Assembly (NCBI GenBank): GCA_029879825.1
Contig: JAOUPL010000002.1
Coordinates: forward strand, 1-35,832
Direction of reading: 5' to 3'
DNA: 35,832 nt
Origin: Candidatus Bathyarchaeota archaeon
GTDB taxonomy: Archaea > Thermoproteota > Bathyarchaeia > Bathyarchaeales > Bathyarchaeaceae
The notes beneath the pieces are model-generated. The model did not search any database. It saw nothing but the letters and a program-made list of their open reading frames with translations, and was not told the DNA's origin. This document shows, one piece after another, positions 27,248-35,832 of this stretch. Both the position numbers and the translations under genes were made by a program. Positions within the stretch are counted from its first letter, which is position 1; every line of letters starts with the position of its first letter.

Positions 27248-27271
27248 CTTTTGTATACAAGCATACAAAAG
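27248..27271. promoter_or_regulatory. Perfect inverted repeat CTTTTGTAT-ACAAGC-ATACAAAAG (candidate operator)
   Basis: 9-bp perfect arms with 6-nt spacer, near the 5' end of the 26740 minus gene. Confidence 0.5.
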
Positions 27272-27588
27272 GTTTGTGGTTTCTTCCTCAACGGGCCGTA
27301 TGCATTTGTTTAACTCAATACTGTGAAAATATACAAATATGAAAAAACTTTGTACGGAAAAAATCGAAGTAACAAAAAGACTCTTTTTTTTCAAACACTC
27401 TCAAAAACGATCATGGAGCATCATGGCCTTTGTTGTTCATTATTCTTTCTTCCTCACGCAATGTGTTTTGGTGTTATTCGTCTGGGTTAGAATTGCGAAA
27501 CTCACAGGGCTTGGTGGTCCCCCTCGTTGGGGAAAGGAAACGCGGTCACGTTTTGTCCTGTGACTCGAACGTGTGGCGATGTTACAGG

Positions 27589-27700
27589 TGTGATGGTATA
27601 TTTGAGAAAAATGACTTTAGGGTATGCTGATGGTGTGATTTTTTTCTGATCACAGGAAGATCACGTGTGATTGTCACAAATGTCAAAACCGTGATATCAC
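27589..27700. repeat. Second TGTGAT/ATCACA cluster
   Basis: TGTGAT at 27589, 27634, 27666; ATCACA at 27649; ATCAC-GT-GTGAT (27660-27671); palindrome GTGATATCAC 27691-27700 directly abutting the stop codon of the 27701-28033 minus ORF. Confidence 0.8.
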
Positions 27701-28033
27701 TTAGATGGAGAGCTCCCCTCTTTCAAGAAGTTCTTTCAATTCTCTCTCCACCTTCTCGTTCTTTCTAGGCGTTTCAAGCAATTGATGCACAGCATACCCA
27801 TCTTTTCGTAGGTCCGCCGTTAACGTCCTCATTTCAAGCTCTTGGGCGCGAATACTCGGATGCGTCTTCACGGTTGTGTAAACCCGTAGGATGTTTGCTA
27901 TGGTGGCCTCTTGAAAAATTAGAACTAGTCCGTTTTTCAGTTTCATAGAGATCCGCAGGTGCTTATGACCTTCCGGCACTCCTACCAATATTTTGTTCAC
28001 GTCCTCGTTGCGAATTATGCGAATTTTGTTCAT
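27701..28033 (-). CDS. Conserved hypothetical protein
   Basis: 110 aa: MNKIRIIRNEDVNKILVGVPEGHKHLRISMKLKNGLVLIFQEATIANILRVYTTVKTHP...; 9-nt gap to the next gene on the same strand suggests an operon. Confidence 0.65.
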   Translation of the reverse strand: MNKIRIIRNEDVNKILVGVPEGHKHLRISMKLKNGLVLIFQEATIANILRVYTTVKTHPSIRAQELEMRTLTADLRKDGYAVHQLLETPRKNEKVERELKELLERGELSI

Positions 28034-28042
28034 GAAGGCGCC

Positions 28043-28876
28043 TCACAGTTTTTCTGCTTGTTCCCGTAAGGAATTGAATAGTTCGGGTCTTAAGTCGCGT
28101 AGTGTGGGCACAAAGGCTTCTGCGCGTTCCAAATCCGCGTAGTCGATGGTTCCTATGACTAGATCTTCTTCGTCGTAATTGGCTTTTGCAAGGATACTCC
28201 CGTCGGGGGCTATTATTCTGCTTCCCCCCCAAAATTGTAATCCATTTTCAACTCCAACGAGGTTCACGTAGGCTAGAAAAACAGTGTTTTCAAGAGCTCT
28301 CGCAGCAGTAAACACCTCAAAGAACCTGCTTCTCACAGCTGGCGAGGCTGATATGCAGACTATAAGTTGTGAGCCTTTCAATCTTAGCAAGCGGGATATT
28401 TCCGGGAAAAACATGTCGTAACAAATCGTCAACCCCATTTTTCCGATTTCTGTTTCGAAAACTGGCGCCTCGTATCCTAGTCGAAAATAGCGTTTCTCTT
28501 CAAAAACGCTGTGGGTTGGCAGATGCATCTTTCGGTACTTACCGATCAATCCGTCAGGACCCAACAAAACCGCTGTATTGTAGAGGACGGCGTGTGCCTT
28601 CTCGCTTTGTTCAGGCATTCCAAAAACTATGTATATGTTCTCTTTCTTTGCTGTCTCTTCCAAGGAGTAAATGGAAGAGCCTGGAATGGGCTCCGCCAAC
28701 TCATACGCGAGGTCCCGGTTTAAGTAGCCGGTTAATGAGAGTTCTGGGAAAATAACGAGGTTTGCGCCTTTTTCCTTTGCCCGTTTAATATTGTTCTTCA
28801 TGACGTTAATGTTGTGTTTCTTATCTCCAACTTTACAACTTATTTGTGCAAGAGCCACGTTAACTTTTTCTGGCAT
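28043..28876 (-). CDS. Carbon-nitrogen hydrolase (nitrilase superfamily)
   Basis: 277 aa; Glu FPELSLTGYL, Lys KYRKMHLPTH, Cys MGLTICYDMFFPE. Confidence 0.9.
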   Translation of the reverse strand: MPEKVNVALAQISCKVGDKKHNINVMKNNIKRAKEKGANLVIFPELSLTGYLNRDLAYELAEPIPGSSIYSLEETAKKENIYIVFGMPEQSEKAHAVLYNTAVLLGPDGLIGKYRKMHLPTHSVFEEKRYFRLGYEAPVFETEIGKMGLTICYDMFFPEISRLLRLKGSQLIVCISASPAVRSRFFEVFTAARALENTVFLAYVNLVGVENGLQFWGGSRIIAPDGSILAKANYDEEDLVIGTIDYADLERAEAFVPTLRDLRPELFNSLREQAEKL

Positions 28877-28920
28877 ACAGTCTCCCTCCTAGTTTAAATT
28901 TGCAGGGGTTTAGAAAAAGT

Positions 28921-29772
28921 TTAGTATGGTTTATGGGGAAGTCTGAAGTCTTTTCCAATGGTTCTGTATCCAAGTTTCGTTGTTAAAGGTAGTCGCCGCT
29001 TGTGTTCTGTGACTAGCCACCGTCTTTTAACGTCCTCAACGAGTTTTATGGGTAGCTTTAGTTGCTCGGCGATTTCTTTAGATTTCATAAAATGTTCTAA
29101 GCCGAACAGAATTAAATCTAGGGTCTCGTACTTAATGCCTAACTCTTTTTCTGCTAGTTGGTTTGGCCAAAGTCTAGGAGACGGAGGTTTCGCCACGATC
29201 TCGGCGGGAACACCTATATGTAGGGCCAGCTGCCTAACTTGAGTCTTGTAAAGGTCCATGATGGGTGAGATATCTGCGGCTCCGTCTCCCCACTTTGTGA
29301 AATACCCCACCATGATTTCAGACTTATCTGAAGCGCCGCACACTAGCCTGTTAAGTTTGTTGGCATAATAATACAGGTAAACCATTCTAATTCTCGCCTT
29401 TACGTTGCCCTTGCTAAGCTTGTCTGCGACATCATAAATTGGAAGAGATTGGAAGCATGCTTTCAATGTAGAGGAAATGTCAACTATCTGCAGATTGAAA
29501 TCGAATTTTTTTGCAAGAAGTTTTGCATGTTGAATATCGGTGACGTCGTACGTTTCCTCCTCGGGCATTGCGATACCTAGCACCTTATGACCTCCCAAAG
29601 AAAGGGAGGCGAGAGCCGCCGTTGCGGAACTGTCAAGCCCACCGGATGCCCCTAAAACTACCCCATCCGCTCCACATTTCTCCACGTAATCTTTGACGAA
29701 CCGCTTGATTCTGTTTTCAACTGATGGCAAGTCTAATTTTAGGACGTCACTCGTCAATTTCAACGTGCTCAC
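28921..29772 (-). CDS. nadE: NAD+ synthetase (NH3-dependent type)
   Basis: 283 aa; ATP-PPase P-loop VLGASGGLDSSATAALA; GYFTKWGDGAADISPIMDLYKTQVRQLA. Confidence 0.94.
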   Translation of the reverse strand: MSTLKLTSDVLKLDLPSVENRIKRFVKDYVEKCGADGVVLGASGGLDSSATAALASLSLGGHKVLGIAMPEEETYDVTDIQHAKLLAKKFDFNLQIVDISSTLKACFQSLPIYDVADKLSKGNVKARIRMVYLYYYANKLNRLVCGASDKSEIMVGYFTKWGDGAADISPIMDLYKTQVRQLALHIGVPAEIVAKPPSPRLWPNQLAEKELGIKYETLDLILFGLEHFMKSKEIAEQLKLPIKLVEDVKRRWLVTEHKRRLPLTTKLGYRTIGKDFRLPHKPY

Positions 29773-29942
29773 CCTGCATCTCTACTATTGAGTCCCCTCT
29801 TTAATAGCTCATATTTTTCTTCCATTTCTAGTTTCGTTAAATGCCGCGTTTAGGACAAATATTTAAGCCATTACGATGTACTTGGACACGTGTGGTTAAA
29901 GGTAGCAGCTTTAAATGTTATATTCATAACAGGGGACTTGAC

Positions 29943-30185
29943 ATGGGTAGAAGGCGAAGAAAAGTAGCTCGAATCCCTAAAACGAAGTTGCCCAAGGTTT
30001 ACCTATGCCCCAAATGTGGAAAAGAAGCAATTAGGGTTGAGATATCGCCAGGTAAAGAACGCGCTAGAGTGCGGTGTGGAAGTTGCGGCTTAACGGATGA
30101 ACTATCCATTAGACCTGCTTTTCGAGAAATCGACATATACTGTCAATTCACCGACAAATTCTACTCAAGAGCAATTAGTACCTAG
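29943..30185 (+). CDS. Elf1-like zinc-ribbon transcription elongation factor
   Basis: 80 aa from ATG 29943: [49 protein letters not shown]. The 29841 start of the track looks too far upstream. Confidence 0.8.
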   Translation: MGRRRRKVARIPKTKLPKVYLCPKCGKEAIRVEISPGKERARVRCGSCGLTDELSIRPAFREIDIYCQFTDKFYSRAIST

Positions 30186-30196
30186 TGGGGTCATGC

Positions 30197-30943
30197 ATGG
30201 TTGGGCAAGTGGAAAAATATCTGCTAGAAAAGATTGAGGAAGAAGGAACTATTCATATTACTCTCATCGATCCCGAAAAGGTAACTCCCTCCTCCGCATC
30301 CCATATAGTTCATGACGCGGAATCTTGCCAAACAGCAGCTATTATGGTTGGCGGATCAACAATTGTTTCAACTTCCAATCTGGACAGTGTTGTAAAAGCG
30401 ATAAAAACGACAGTGAACATTCCGGTAATTCTTTTTCCCAACAACGTAACCGGCATTAGCAAGTACGCTGATGCCATATGGTTCATGTCACTCCTCAATT
30501 CATCAGATCCCTACTTTATTATAGGCGCCCATGTTTTGGGTGCGCCCATCATCAAGGAATTCGGTTTGGAACCCATTCCCCTTGGTTATATAATCGTGGG
30601 AGAGGGCAGTGCAGCCAGCGTCGTAGGAAAGGCTGTTCCAATTCCATACGACAAACCTGAACTTGCTGTCGCCCATGCCTTAGTAGCAGAGTATTTTGGC
30701 ATGCGCTTCGTTTACCTAGAGGCGGGATCCGGCGCCAAACAATCCGTGCCTAGCGAAATGATAAGAATGGTGAAGAGTATTATCAGTCTTCCCTTGATTG
30801 TAGGCGGCGGCATAAAAACCGGTGAACAAGTGAAAGAAGTAGTAGAGGCTGGGGCAGACATAATTGTGACAGGCAACGTTTTAGAAGAGTATGACGTGAA
30901 AGACAAAATCAGGGAACTAGTGAAAAATATGAAACGCCCATGA
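30197..30943 (+). CDS. Geranylgeranylglyceryl phosphate synthase
   Basis: HITLIDPEKV, IMVGGSTIVS, VILFPNNVTGISKYADAIWFMSLLNS, YLEAGSGAKQSVPSEMI, LIVGGGIKTGEQ. Confidence 0.93.
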   Translation: MVGQVEKYLLEKIEEEGTIHITLIDPEKVTPSSASHIVHDAESCQTAAIMVGGSTIVSTSNLDSVVKAIKTTVNIPVILFPNNVTGISKYADAIWFMSLLNSSDPYFIIGAHVLGAPIIKEFGLEPIPLGYIIVGEGSAASVVGKAVPIPYDKPELAVAHALVAEYFGMRFVYLEAGSGAKQSVPSEMIRMVKSIISLPLIVGGGIKTGEQVKEVVEAGADIIVTGNVLEEYDVKDKIRELVKNMKRP

Positions 30944-31088
30944 GAGGATACACGAGGGGTCCTCAAACAGGAACCGTGTCAACTTTCATTTTTTTTGAAC
31001 TCACGAAGAGCCTTCTTCTCTTTTTATCTATTTTGTGTTAGAAAGACTCAATATCCGCTTCCGAGAATCGTAGTGAAGGAGGACGATT

Positions 31089-34000
31089 TTGGACATCGAG
31101 ATGAGCAAAGAGTATCAGCAATACACGGCTGTTTTAGAAAAAAGCCTCGAGAGCGTGTATGCTGTTGCAAGAAAGGCGAGAGAGAGGGGGCTAGACCCTG
31201 CCCTCAGTCCTGAGCCTGAAGTAGCGAAGGATCTAGCCGAACTCGTCGAAGGACTTGTTGGTCCTCCCGGAGTTGCTGAAAGTATACGAGATTTGAGCAA
31301 AAAGTTACCTCGAGACGAACTTGCTTTCAAGATTGCCGAGCAAATTGTTTATGGAAAATTTGGGCACATGGATGCACGTGAAGCAGCCGAGCAAGCGATA
31401 AGAACCGCCCTCGCCATATTAACCGAAGGAATTACTGCGGCTCCCCTGCAGGGTGTAGCGCGAGTAGCTGTCAAATCCAATCCTGATCGAACAAAGTATC
31501 TCGCAATTTATTACGCTGGTCCAATACGCTCTGCAGGCGGCACTGAGCAAGCCTTAACCTTGGTGATCGGAGATTTTGTTCGCCGCCTGCTCGGGTTGGA
31601 CCGTTATAAACCAACCGAGGAGGAGATTAGCCGTTTCATAGAAGAAGTGCGGTTATTTGAGCGGGCAGTAGCTAGATTTCAGTATCATGTTTCAGACGAG
31701 GAATTGAGAAGGGCTGTTCAGTTTATTCCAGTGGAAGTCACCGGCACAGAATCCGACCCAATTGAGGTTTCATCCTTCCGTAACCTACCTCGAATTGAAA
31801 CAAACCGAGTTCGAGGCGGGGCTCTTCGAGTTGTAAATGATGGGGTCGTGGGACGCTCTGCAAAAGTGTGGACGATCGTTGAGAAACTGGGACTCGAGGG
31901 ATGGGATTGGTTAGGAAGAATAAGGGAAATCGAGGAAAAAAGGACAGCTGGGTTTATGGAAGATGTCATCGCCGGCCGCCCAATTTTCTCATTTCCGTCT
32001 ACACGTGGGGGCTTCAGGCTTCGCTATGGGAGAGCAAGGAACACAGGCCTTGCAGCAGTGGGCATCCACCCCGCGACCATGATGGTTCTTGGAAACTTTC
32101 TCGCCGCAGGAACGCAACTGCGCATAGAAGGGCCTGGAAAAGCCGGAGTTGTTGTCCCTGTGGATACGATAGAACCCCCGGTTGTGCGTCTAAAAAATGG
32201 GTCCGTTGTCCGTGTTTCACTTCAAAATTTTAAACAAATCCAAAACGTGATTGACAAAATTCTATTTATTGGGGACATTCTCATCGGATTTGGCGACTTT
32301 TTATACAATAATAAACCTCTGCTTCCGTCTGGTTTCACCGAAGAATGGTGGCGTGAAGAGCTTCGCGCGGTCATCAAACAAGATTTTAACGGCAGTTTAG
32401 AAAAGGCTGCTGCAGCCGTCAAGATTCCCACCCTCCGTCTCGAAGGCATGTTAGGCGACCCGTTCAAAAACAAGCCAAGCGCCAAGGAGGCAATAGCGTT
32501 GTCTTCAACGTTCAAGGTGCCTCTTCATCCTTTTTTCACCTTTTTTTGGTCCAGCATTTCCTCTGAAGAGTTTCAAACGTTAAGGAAATGGCTCTTGAAT
32601 TCCGAAAGGCAAATCGACGCCAGTGTTGTCCAAGAAATAACTGGCGTGAAGAACGAAACGACAAAAGTTCTGCTTGAAAGAATTTTGGTTCCACATGAAG
32701 TCGTTGAAAACAAAATTAAGATAGAAAGCGATGAGGCGCACATCTTCGCTTTTTGCCTTGGGCTACACGCCCCCAAAACGACAGTTCATTCAAAAAGCGT
32801 TTTTGAAATCATGCAGAAACTCGCGGGGGTCCCTATCAGAAAAAAGGCTCCTACCTTTCTCGGGGCCAGAATGGGACGCCCAGAAAAGGCTAAGAGGCGA
32901 GAGATGAGGCCGCTCGTTCACGTCCTGTTTCCCGTCGGGTTGGCTGGTGGCTCTCGACGAAATCTTATAGCGGCGTTGAGCAAAGTTGCGATAGAAGTTG
33001 ACCTCGTTAAGCGTCGTTGTTTGGGGTGTAATGAGTTAACCTTCAAAGCGAAATGTCCTCGGTGTGGCGCAGAAACCGTTGTGGAGAAATTTTGCCCTAG
33101 ATGCGGGAGGCGTCTAAAAGAAAGTTTTTGTCCGGTTTGCAGGGTTCCAACGAGAAGTTACGAGAAACAATTGGTTAATCTTAAAGAGTTGATGGACGAA
33201 GCCTGCAGAAAGCTTAATCTTCCTATCCCTGAACTCGTGAAGGGTGTAAAGGGTTTAATGAATGAAACAAAGACGGCGGAAATCCTTGAAAGGGGGATTC
33301 TACGAGCGAAACATGATCTGTCTGTCTTCAAGGATGGGACAATACGGTTCGACGTTACAAACGCTCCATTGACGCATTTTAAGGCAACAGAACTCGGCGT
33401 GCCTGTTGAAAAGCTTCGGCAACTTGGCTACTCCTACGACTGCGATGGAAACAGCTTGACCGATTCTAATCAGGTATGTGAGCTTAAAGTGCAGGACGTG
33501 ATTATTCCGTTGAAGAGCGCAGAATACTTTGTTCGCGTTGCCAACTTTCTAGACGAGCTTCTAGAAAAGGTATACGCGCTTCCTCCATACTACAACATTA
33601 AACGAGTTGATGACTTGATTGGGCATCTTGTTGTAGGTTTGGCACCCCACACTTCCGTAGGCATCCTTGGGAGGATCGTCGGCTTTACTCGTCTAAATGT
33701 TTGCTATGCTCATCCTCTATGGCATTCGGCGAAGCGCAGGGACTGCGACGGCGACGAAGACACGCTAATGCTGGCTTTGGACACGATCTTGAGCTTCTCT
33801 AAATCTTATCTGCCTGCTCAGATAGGGGGAATAATGGACGCTCCGCTGTTCATCATCCCGGTGGTAAATCCATTGGAAGTGCAGCGGCAAGCTCATGAAG
33901 TCGATGTTGCTGCAACGTATCCATCCCTTTTTTATGAAAAAACTTGGCAGAAGGCAGCGCCCCAGAAAGTGAGCGGACTCATAGACCTCATTGAACATCG

Positions 34001-34499
34001 ATTAAACACCCCCGCGCAGTTTCAGGGTTTCAAGTATACGATTCCCGTTTCCGATATCAATATGGGCAATGATGAGAGTGTATATAAGAAATTGGGGCAG
34101 ATGATTAATAAGTTACATAGCCAGCTTACATTGGCAGAAAAGATCGAGGCTGTCGACGCTAAGAGGGTTGCGAAGAAGGTTCTAACTACACACTTTATCC
34201 GCGACATAGCTGGCAACTTAAGAGCTTTCACCACCCAAAACTTTCGATGCAAATCCTGCAACAAACGGTTTAGAAGGCTACCTCTCCGTGGAAAGTGTCC
34301 AGACTGTGGAGGCGCCGTGACCCTAACCGTTTATCGTGGAGGGATTGAAAAATACTTGGAGGCGGCGCATCAACTCGTTCAGAAGTATGGTCTCTCTGAG
34401 TATTACGCTCAACGGCTTTTGTTGGTTGAAGAAGAAATCAGATCGTTGTTCGAAGGTAATAGACCTAGACAAGTCAGCTTGGCAGATTTCGTCGCTTAG
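31089..34499 (+). CDS. polC: DNA polymerase II (family D) large subunit DP2
   Basis: 1136 aa; YYAGPIRSAGGTEQALTLVIGDFVRRLLGL, AHPLWHSAKRRDCDGDEDTLMLALD, Cys-rich zinc motifs; length consistent with no intein. Confidence 0.96.
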   Translation: MDIEMSKEYQQYTAVLEKSLESVYAVARKARERGLDPALSPEPEVAKDLAELVEGLVGPPGVAESIRDLSKKLPRDELAFKIAEQIVYGKFGHMDAREAAEQAIRTALAILTEGITAAPLQGVARVAVKSNPDRTKYLAIYYAGPIRSAGGTEQALTLVIGDFVRRLLGLDRYKPTEEEISRFIEEVRLFERAVARFQYHVSDEELRRAVQFIPVEVTGTESDPIEVSSFRNLPRIETNRVRGGALRVVNDGVVGRSAKVWTIVEKLGLEGWDWLGRIREIEEKRTAGFMEDVIAGRPIFSFPSTRGGFRLRYGRARNTGLAAVGIHPATMMVLGNFLAAGTQLRIEGPGKAGVVVPVDTIEPPVVRLKNGSVVRVSLQNFKQIQNVIDKILFIGDILIGFGDFLYNNKPLLPSGFTEEWWREELRAVIKQDFNGSLEKAAAAVKIPTLRLEGMLGDPFKNKPSAKEAIALSSTFKVPLHPFFTFFWSSISSEEFQTLRKWLLNSERQIDASVVQEITGVKNETTKVLLERILVPHEVVENKIKIESDEAHIFAFCLGLHAPKTTVHSKSVFEIMQKLAGVPIRKKAPTFLGARMGRPEKAKRREMRPLVHVLFPVGLAGGSRRNLIAALSKVAIEVDLVKRRCLGCNELTFKAKCPRCGAETVVEKFCPRCGRRLKESFCPVCRVPTRSYEKQLVNLKELMDEACRKLNLPIPELVKGVKGLMNETKTAEILERGILRAKHDLSVFKDGTIRFDVTNAPLTHFKATELGVPVEKLRQLGYSYDCDGNSLTDSNQVCELKVQDVIIPLKSAEYFVRVANFLDELLEKVYALPPYYNIKRVDDLIGHLVVGLAPHTSVGILGRIVGFTRLNVCYAHPLWHSAKRRDCDGDEDTLMLALDTILSFSKSYLPAQIGGIMDAPLFIIPVVNPLEVQRQAHEVDVAATYPSLFYEKTWQKAAPQKVSGLIDLIEHRLNTPAQFQGFKYTIPVSDINMGNDESVYKKLGQMINKLHSQLTLAEKIEAVDAKRVAKKVLTTHFIRDIAGNLRAFTTQNFRCKSCNKRFRRLPLRGKCPDCGGAVTLTVYRGGIEKYLEAAHQLVQKYGLSEYYAQRLLLVEEEIRSLFEGNRPRQVSLADFVA

Positions 34500-34552
34500 C
34501 AGAACTACTGGAAACCTTTTTTGTGTCAAAGAATAATTTGTTTTGAGGAACC

Positions 34553-34834
34553 ATGTTTAAAATGTCACACCATCCTAAGGCTTTTTTAACTCTAAAGAGA
34601 AATGTTCAAAGGGGCTTGTTGGCTAGGACACGGATAATTTTGATTCTTGAGAAGGAGGCGTCTAATGCCAAAAACCTTGCGCAAGAAACTGGTTTGAGCT
34701 ACGCTTCGGTTCTTTATCATCTTCATCTTCTCGAAGCTGAAAACATCCTCACCCGTAAGGGCAAGAGGTCTTACGTTTGGAAGTTAACTGGAGCTGGACA
34801 ACAGAGACTAACGGACGCAGGCAGCAAGAAATGA
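34553..34834 (+). CDS. ArsR-like winged-helix transcriptional regulator
   Basis: 93 aa; SNAKNLAQETGLSYASVLYHLHLLEAENILTRKGKRSYVWKLTGAGQQRL. Confidence 0.75.
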   Translation: MFKMSHHPKAFLTLKRNVQRGLLARTRIILILEKEASNAKNLAQETGLSYASVLYHLHLLEAENILTRKGKRSYVWKLTGAGQQRLTDAGSKK

Positions 34835-34870
34835 ATTGTCTGTAGGCCGTGAAGCTTTTAATCCACTAGT

Positions 34871-35353
34871 TCACAATTTTCGTAGTGCAACTCCAAACAG
34901 CAACACCAAAAGACTCCTAACAACAAGCGACAGCCCTATGAACACAATCAACCAACCAAGAAAACCGAACCACTCGAGGGCTTCAGCTGCCAACAGGTTC
35001 GAAACGAAACCCACACCCAACCAAAAAACTATACCCGAAAACGTCCCAATCACCCTATTTAGGGGGTCTCTAAAAAAGAACCTCAAAACCAAAATGACGA
35101 TCTGAAATAGACTGAAGACAAAACAAAACCGCGCAACAGCTGTATAAACTACTGGATGATGGTGCGCCGGTGAAGGCAAGAAAACGTTCGGAAAAACCTC
35201 CTTTTCGAGCGTGAAGCTGTTGAAGAAGTCAGCAACTGCTTGGGAGAGGTTTGGCGTAATTAGCCAAATCACGCCAATAAGCAGGAGAAAAAATCCAAGG
35301 GAAGCGAAGCCAAGTTTGTCTTGTTCCTCGTGTCGCCTTTCACGTCGGGGCAT
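34871..35353 (-). CDS. Multi-pass membrane protein, uncharacterised
   Basis: 160 aa with about four hydrophobic segments (LGFFLLLIGVIWLI; FCFVFSLFQIVILVLRF; GIVFWLGVGFVSNLLA; FLGWLIVFIGLSLVVRSLLVLLFGVAL). Confidence 0.65.
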   Translation of the reverse strand: MPRRERRHEEQDKLGFASLGFFLLLIGVIWLITPNLSQAVADFFNSFTLEKEVFPNVFLPSPAHHHPVVYTAVARFCFVFSLFQIVILVLRFFFRDPLNRVIGTFSGIVFWLGVGFVSNLLAAEALEWFGFLGWLIVFIGLSLVVRSLLVLLFGVALRKL

Positions 35354-35515
35354 CAGTCACTTCTCTCCAGTGTAAGTGAAAGATATTTGGCGTTTGCCCT
35401 ATTGAGTATTGGTTAAATTTTCCACGACAATTATCAACTTCCATATTTATAGAGAAGAACGAAAATGTAATCAGTAAAAGAACCGAGTTAGGATAATGAC
35501 GCATCGTTAATCGAG

Positions 35516-35832
35516 ATGGCTCAGGTGAAAGTGCTCTTCGTAGAACCTCCGAAGGATTACTGGTTTGTTATGGGAGAGTATCTGCCACCGCCCTATGGAA
35601 TTCTTCAACTTGCGGCTTTCCTTGAAAGCGAATGCAAGGATGTGGAGATAAATGTGTTGGATTGCAATGCCGAACGTTTGGATTGGAAGGGACTAGAAAG
35701 GCATGTTGAATCTTTTAACCCCGATGTTGTCGCTTCGAGCGCCCTTGCAACCTGCAATACTTACGTTGCCGTCCGAACCTTGGAAACAGCGAAAAAAGTG
35801 AAGCCAGATGTTCTGACTGTTGCCGGGGGGCA
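35516..35832 (+). CDS. B12-binding domain protein, probably radical SAM (3' end outside window)
   Basis: MAQVKVLFVEPPKDYWFVMGEYLPPPYGILQLAAFLESECKDVEINVLDCNAERLDWKGLERHVESFNPDVVASSALATCNTYVAVRTLETAKKVKPDVLTVAGG. Confidence 0.8.
   Translation, partial: MAQVKVLFVEPPKDYWFVMGEYLPPPYGILQLAAFLESECKDVEINVLDCNAERLDWKGLERHVESFNPDVVASSALATCNTYVAVRTLETAKKVKPDVLTVAGG

Noticed and set aside
27339-27630. Plus-strand ORFs 27339-27563 and 27430-27630
   Set aside because: Two overlapping frames with poor coding character and no recognisable family; likely non-coding DNA beside the repeat cluster.
26365-27700. CRISPR array interpretation of the TGTGAT repeats
   Set aside because: Repeats are 6-12 bp with irregular spacing and mixed orientation; no 24-37-bp repeats with uniform spacers and no cas genes in the window.
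31089-34499. Intein in DP2
   Set aside because: Length of 1136 aa and continuous PolD motifs indicate no intein insertion.

Overview
The window is an archaeal chromosome segment, probably from the Bathyarchaeia/TACK lineage. The call rests on archaeal information-processing genes: Rpo11, Csl4, Dph2, L10e, RsmA, DUF655, Rpo4/RpoF, L21e, Pus10, SRP54, DHS, aIF5A, Nob1, DP1, DP2, Orc1/Cdc6, Elf1 and GGGP synthase. Positions 1 to ~20 kb and ~28 to 35.8 kb are mostly ordinary, tightly packed housekeeping clusters. The unusual part is ~21.7-27.7 kb. It contains: (i) a likely replication origin upstream of orc1/cdc6, with an inverted pair of ORB-like elements flanking an AT-rich stretch; (ii) a three-gene wHTH / NurA-like nuclease / HerA-like ATPase cassette with no Mre11-Rad50 beside it; (iii) a membrane-anchored coiled-coil protein with a C-terminal winged helix; (iv) an uncharacterised helical protein between dense clusters of TGTGAT/ATCACA half-sites and palindromes, part of them phased at 10-11 bp. 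Other observations are a short ORF resembling an orphan N-terminus of NAD kinase just upstream of nob1, where both ORFs appear to start with CTG behind strong Shine-Dalgarno sequences, an intron-containing tRNA-Ser(CGA), and two possible small ORFs missed by the ORF track. Family calls come from reading the protein sequences; no database search was run.
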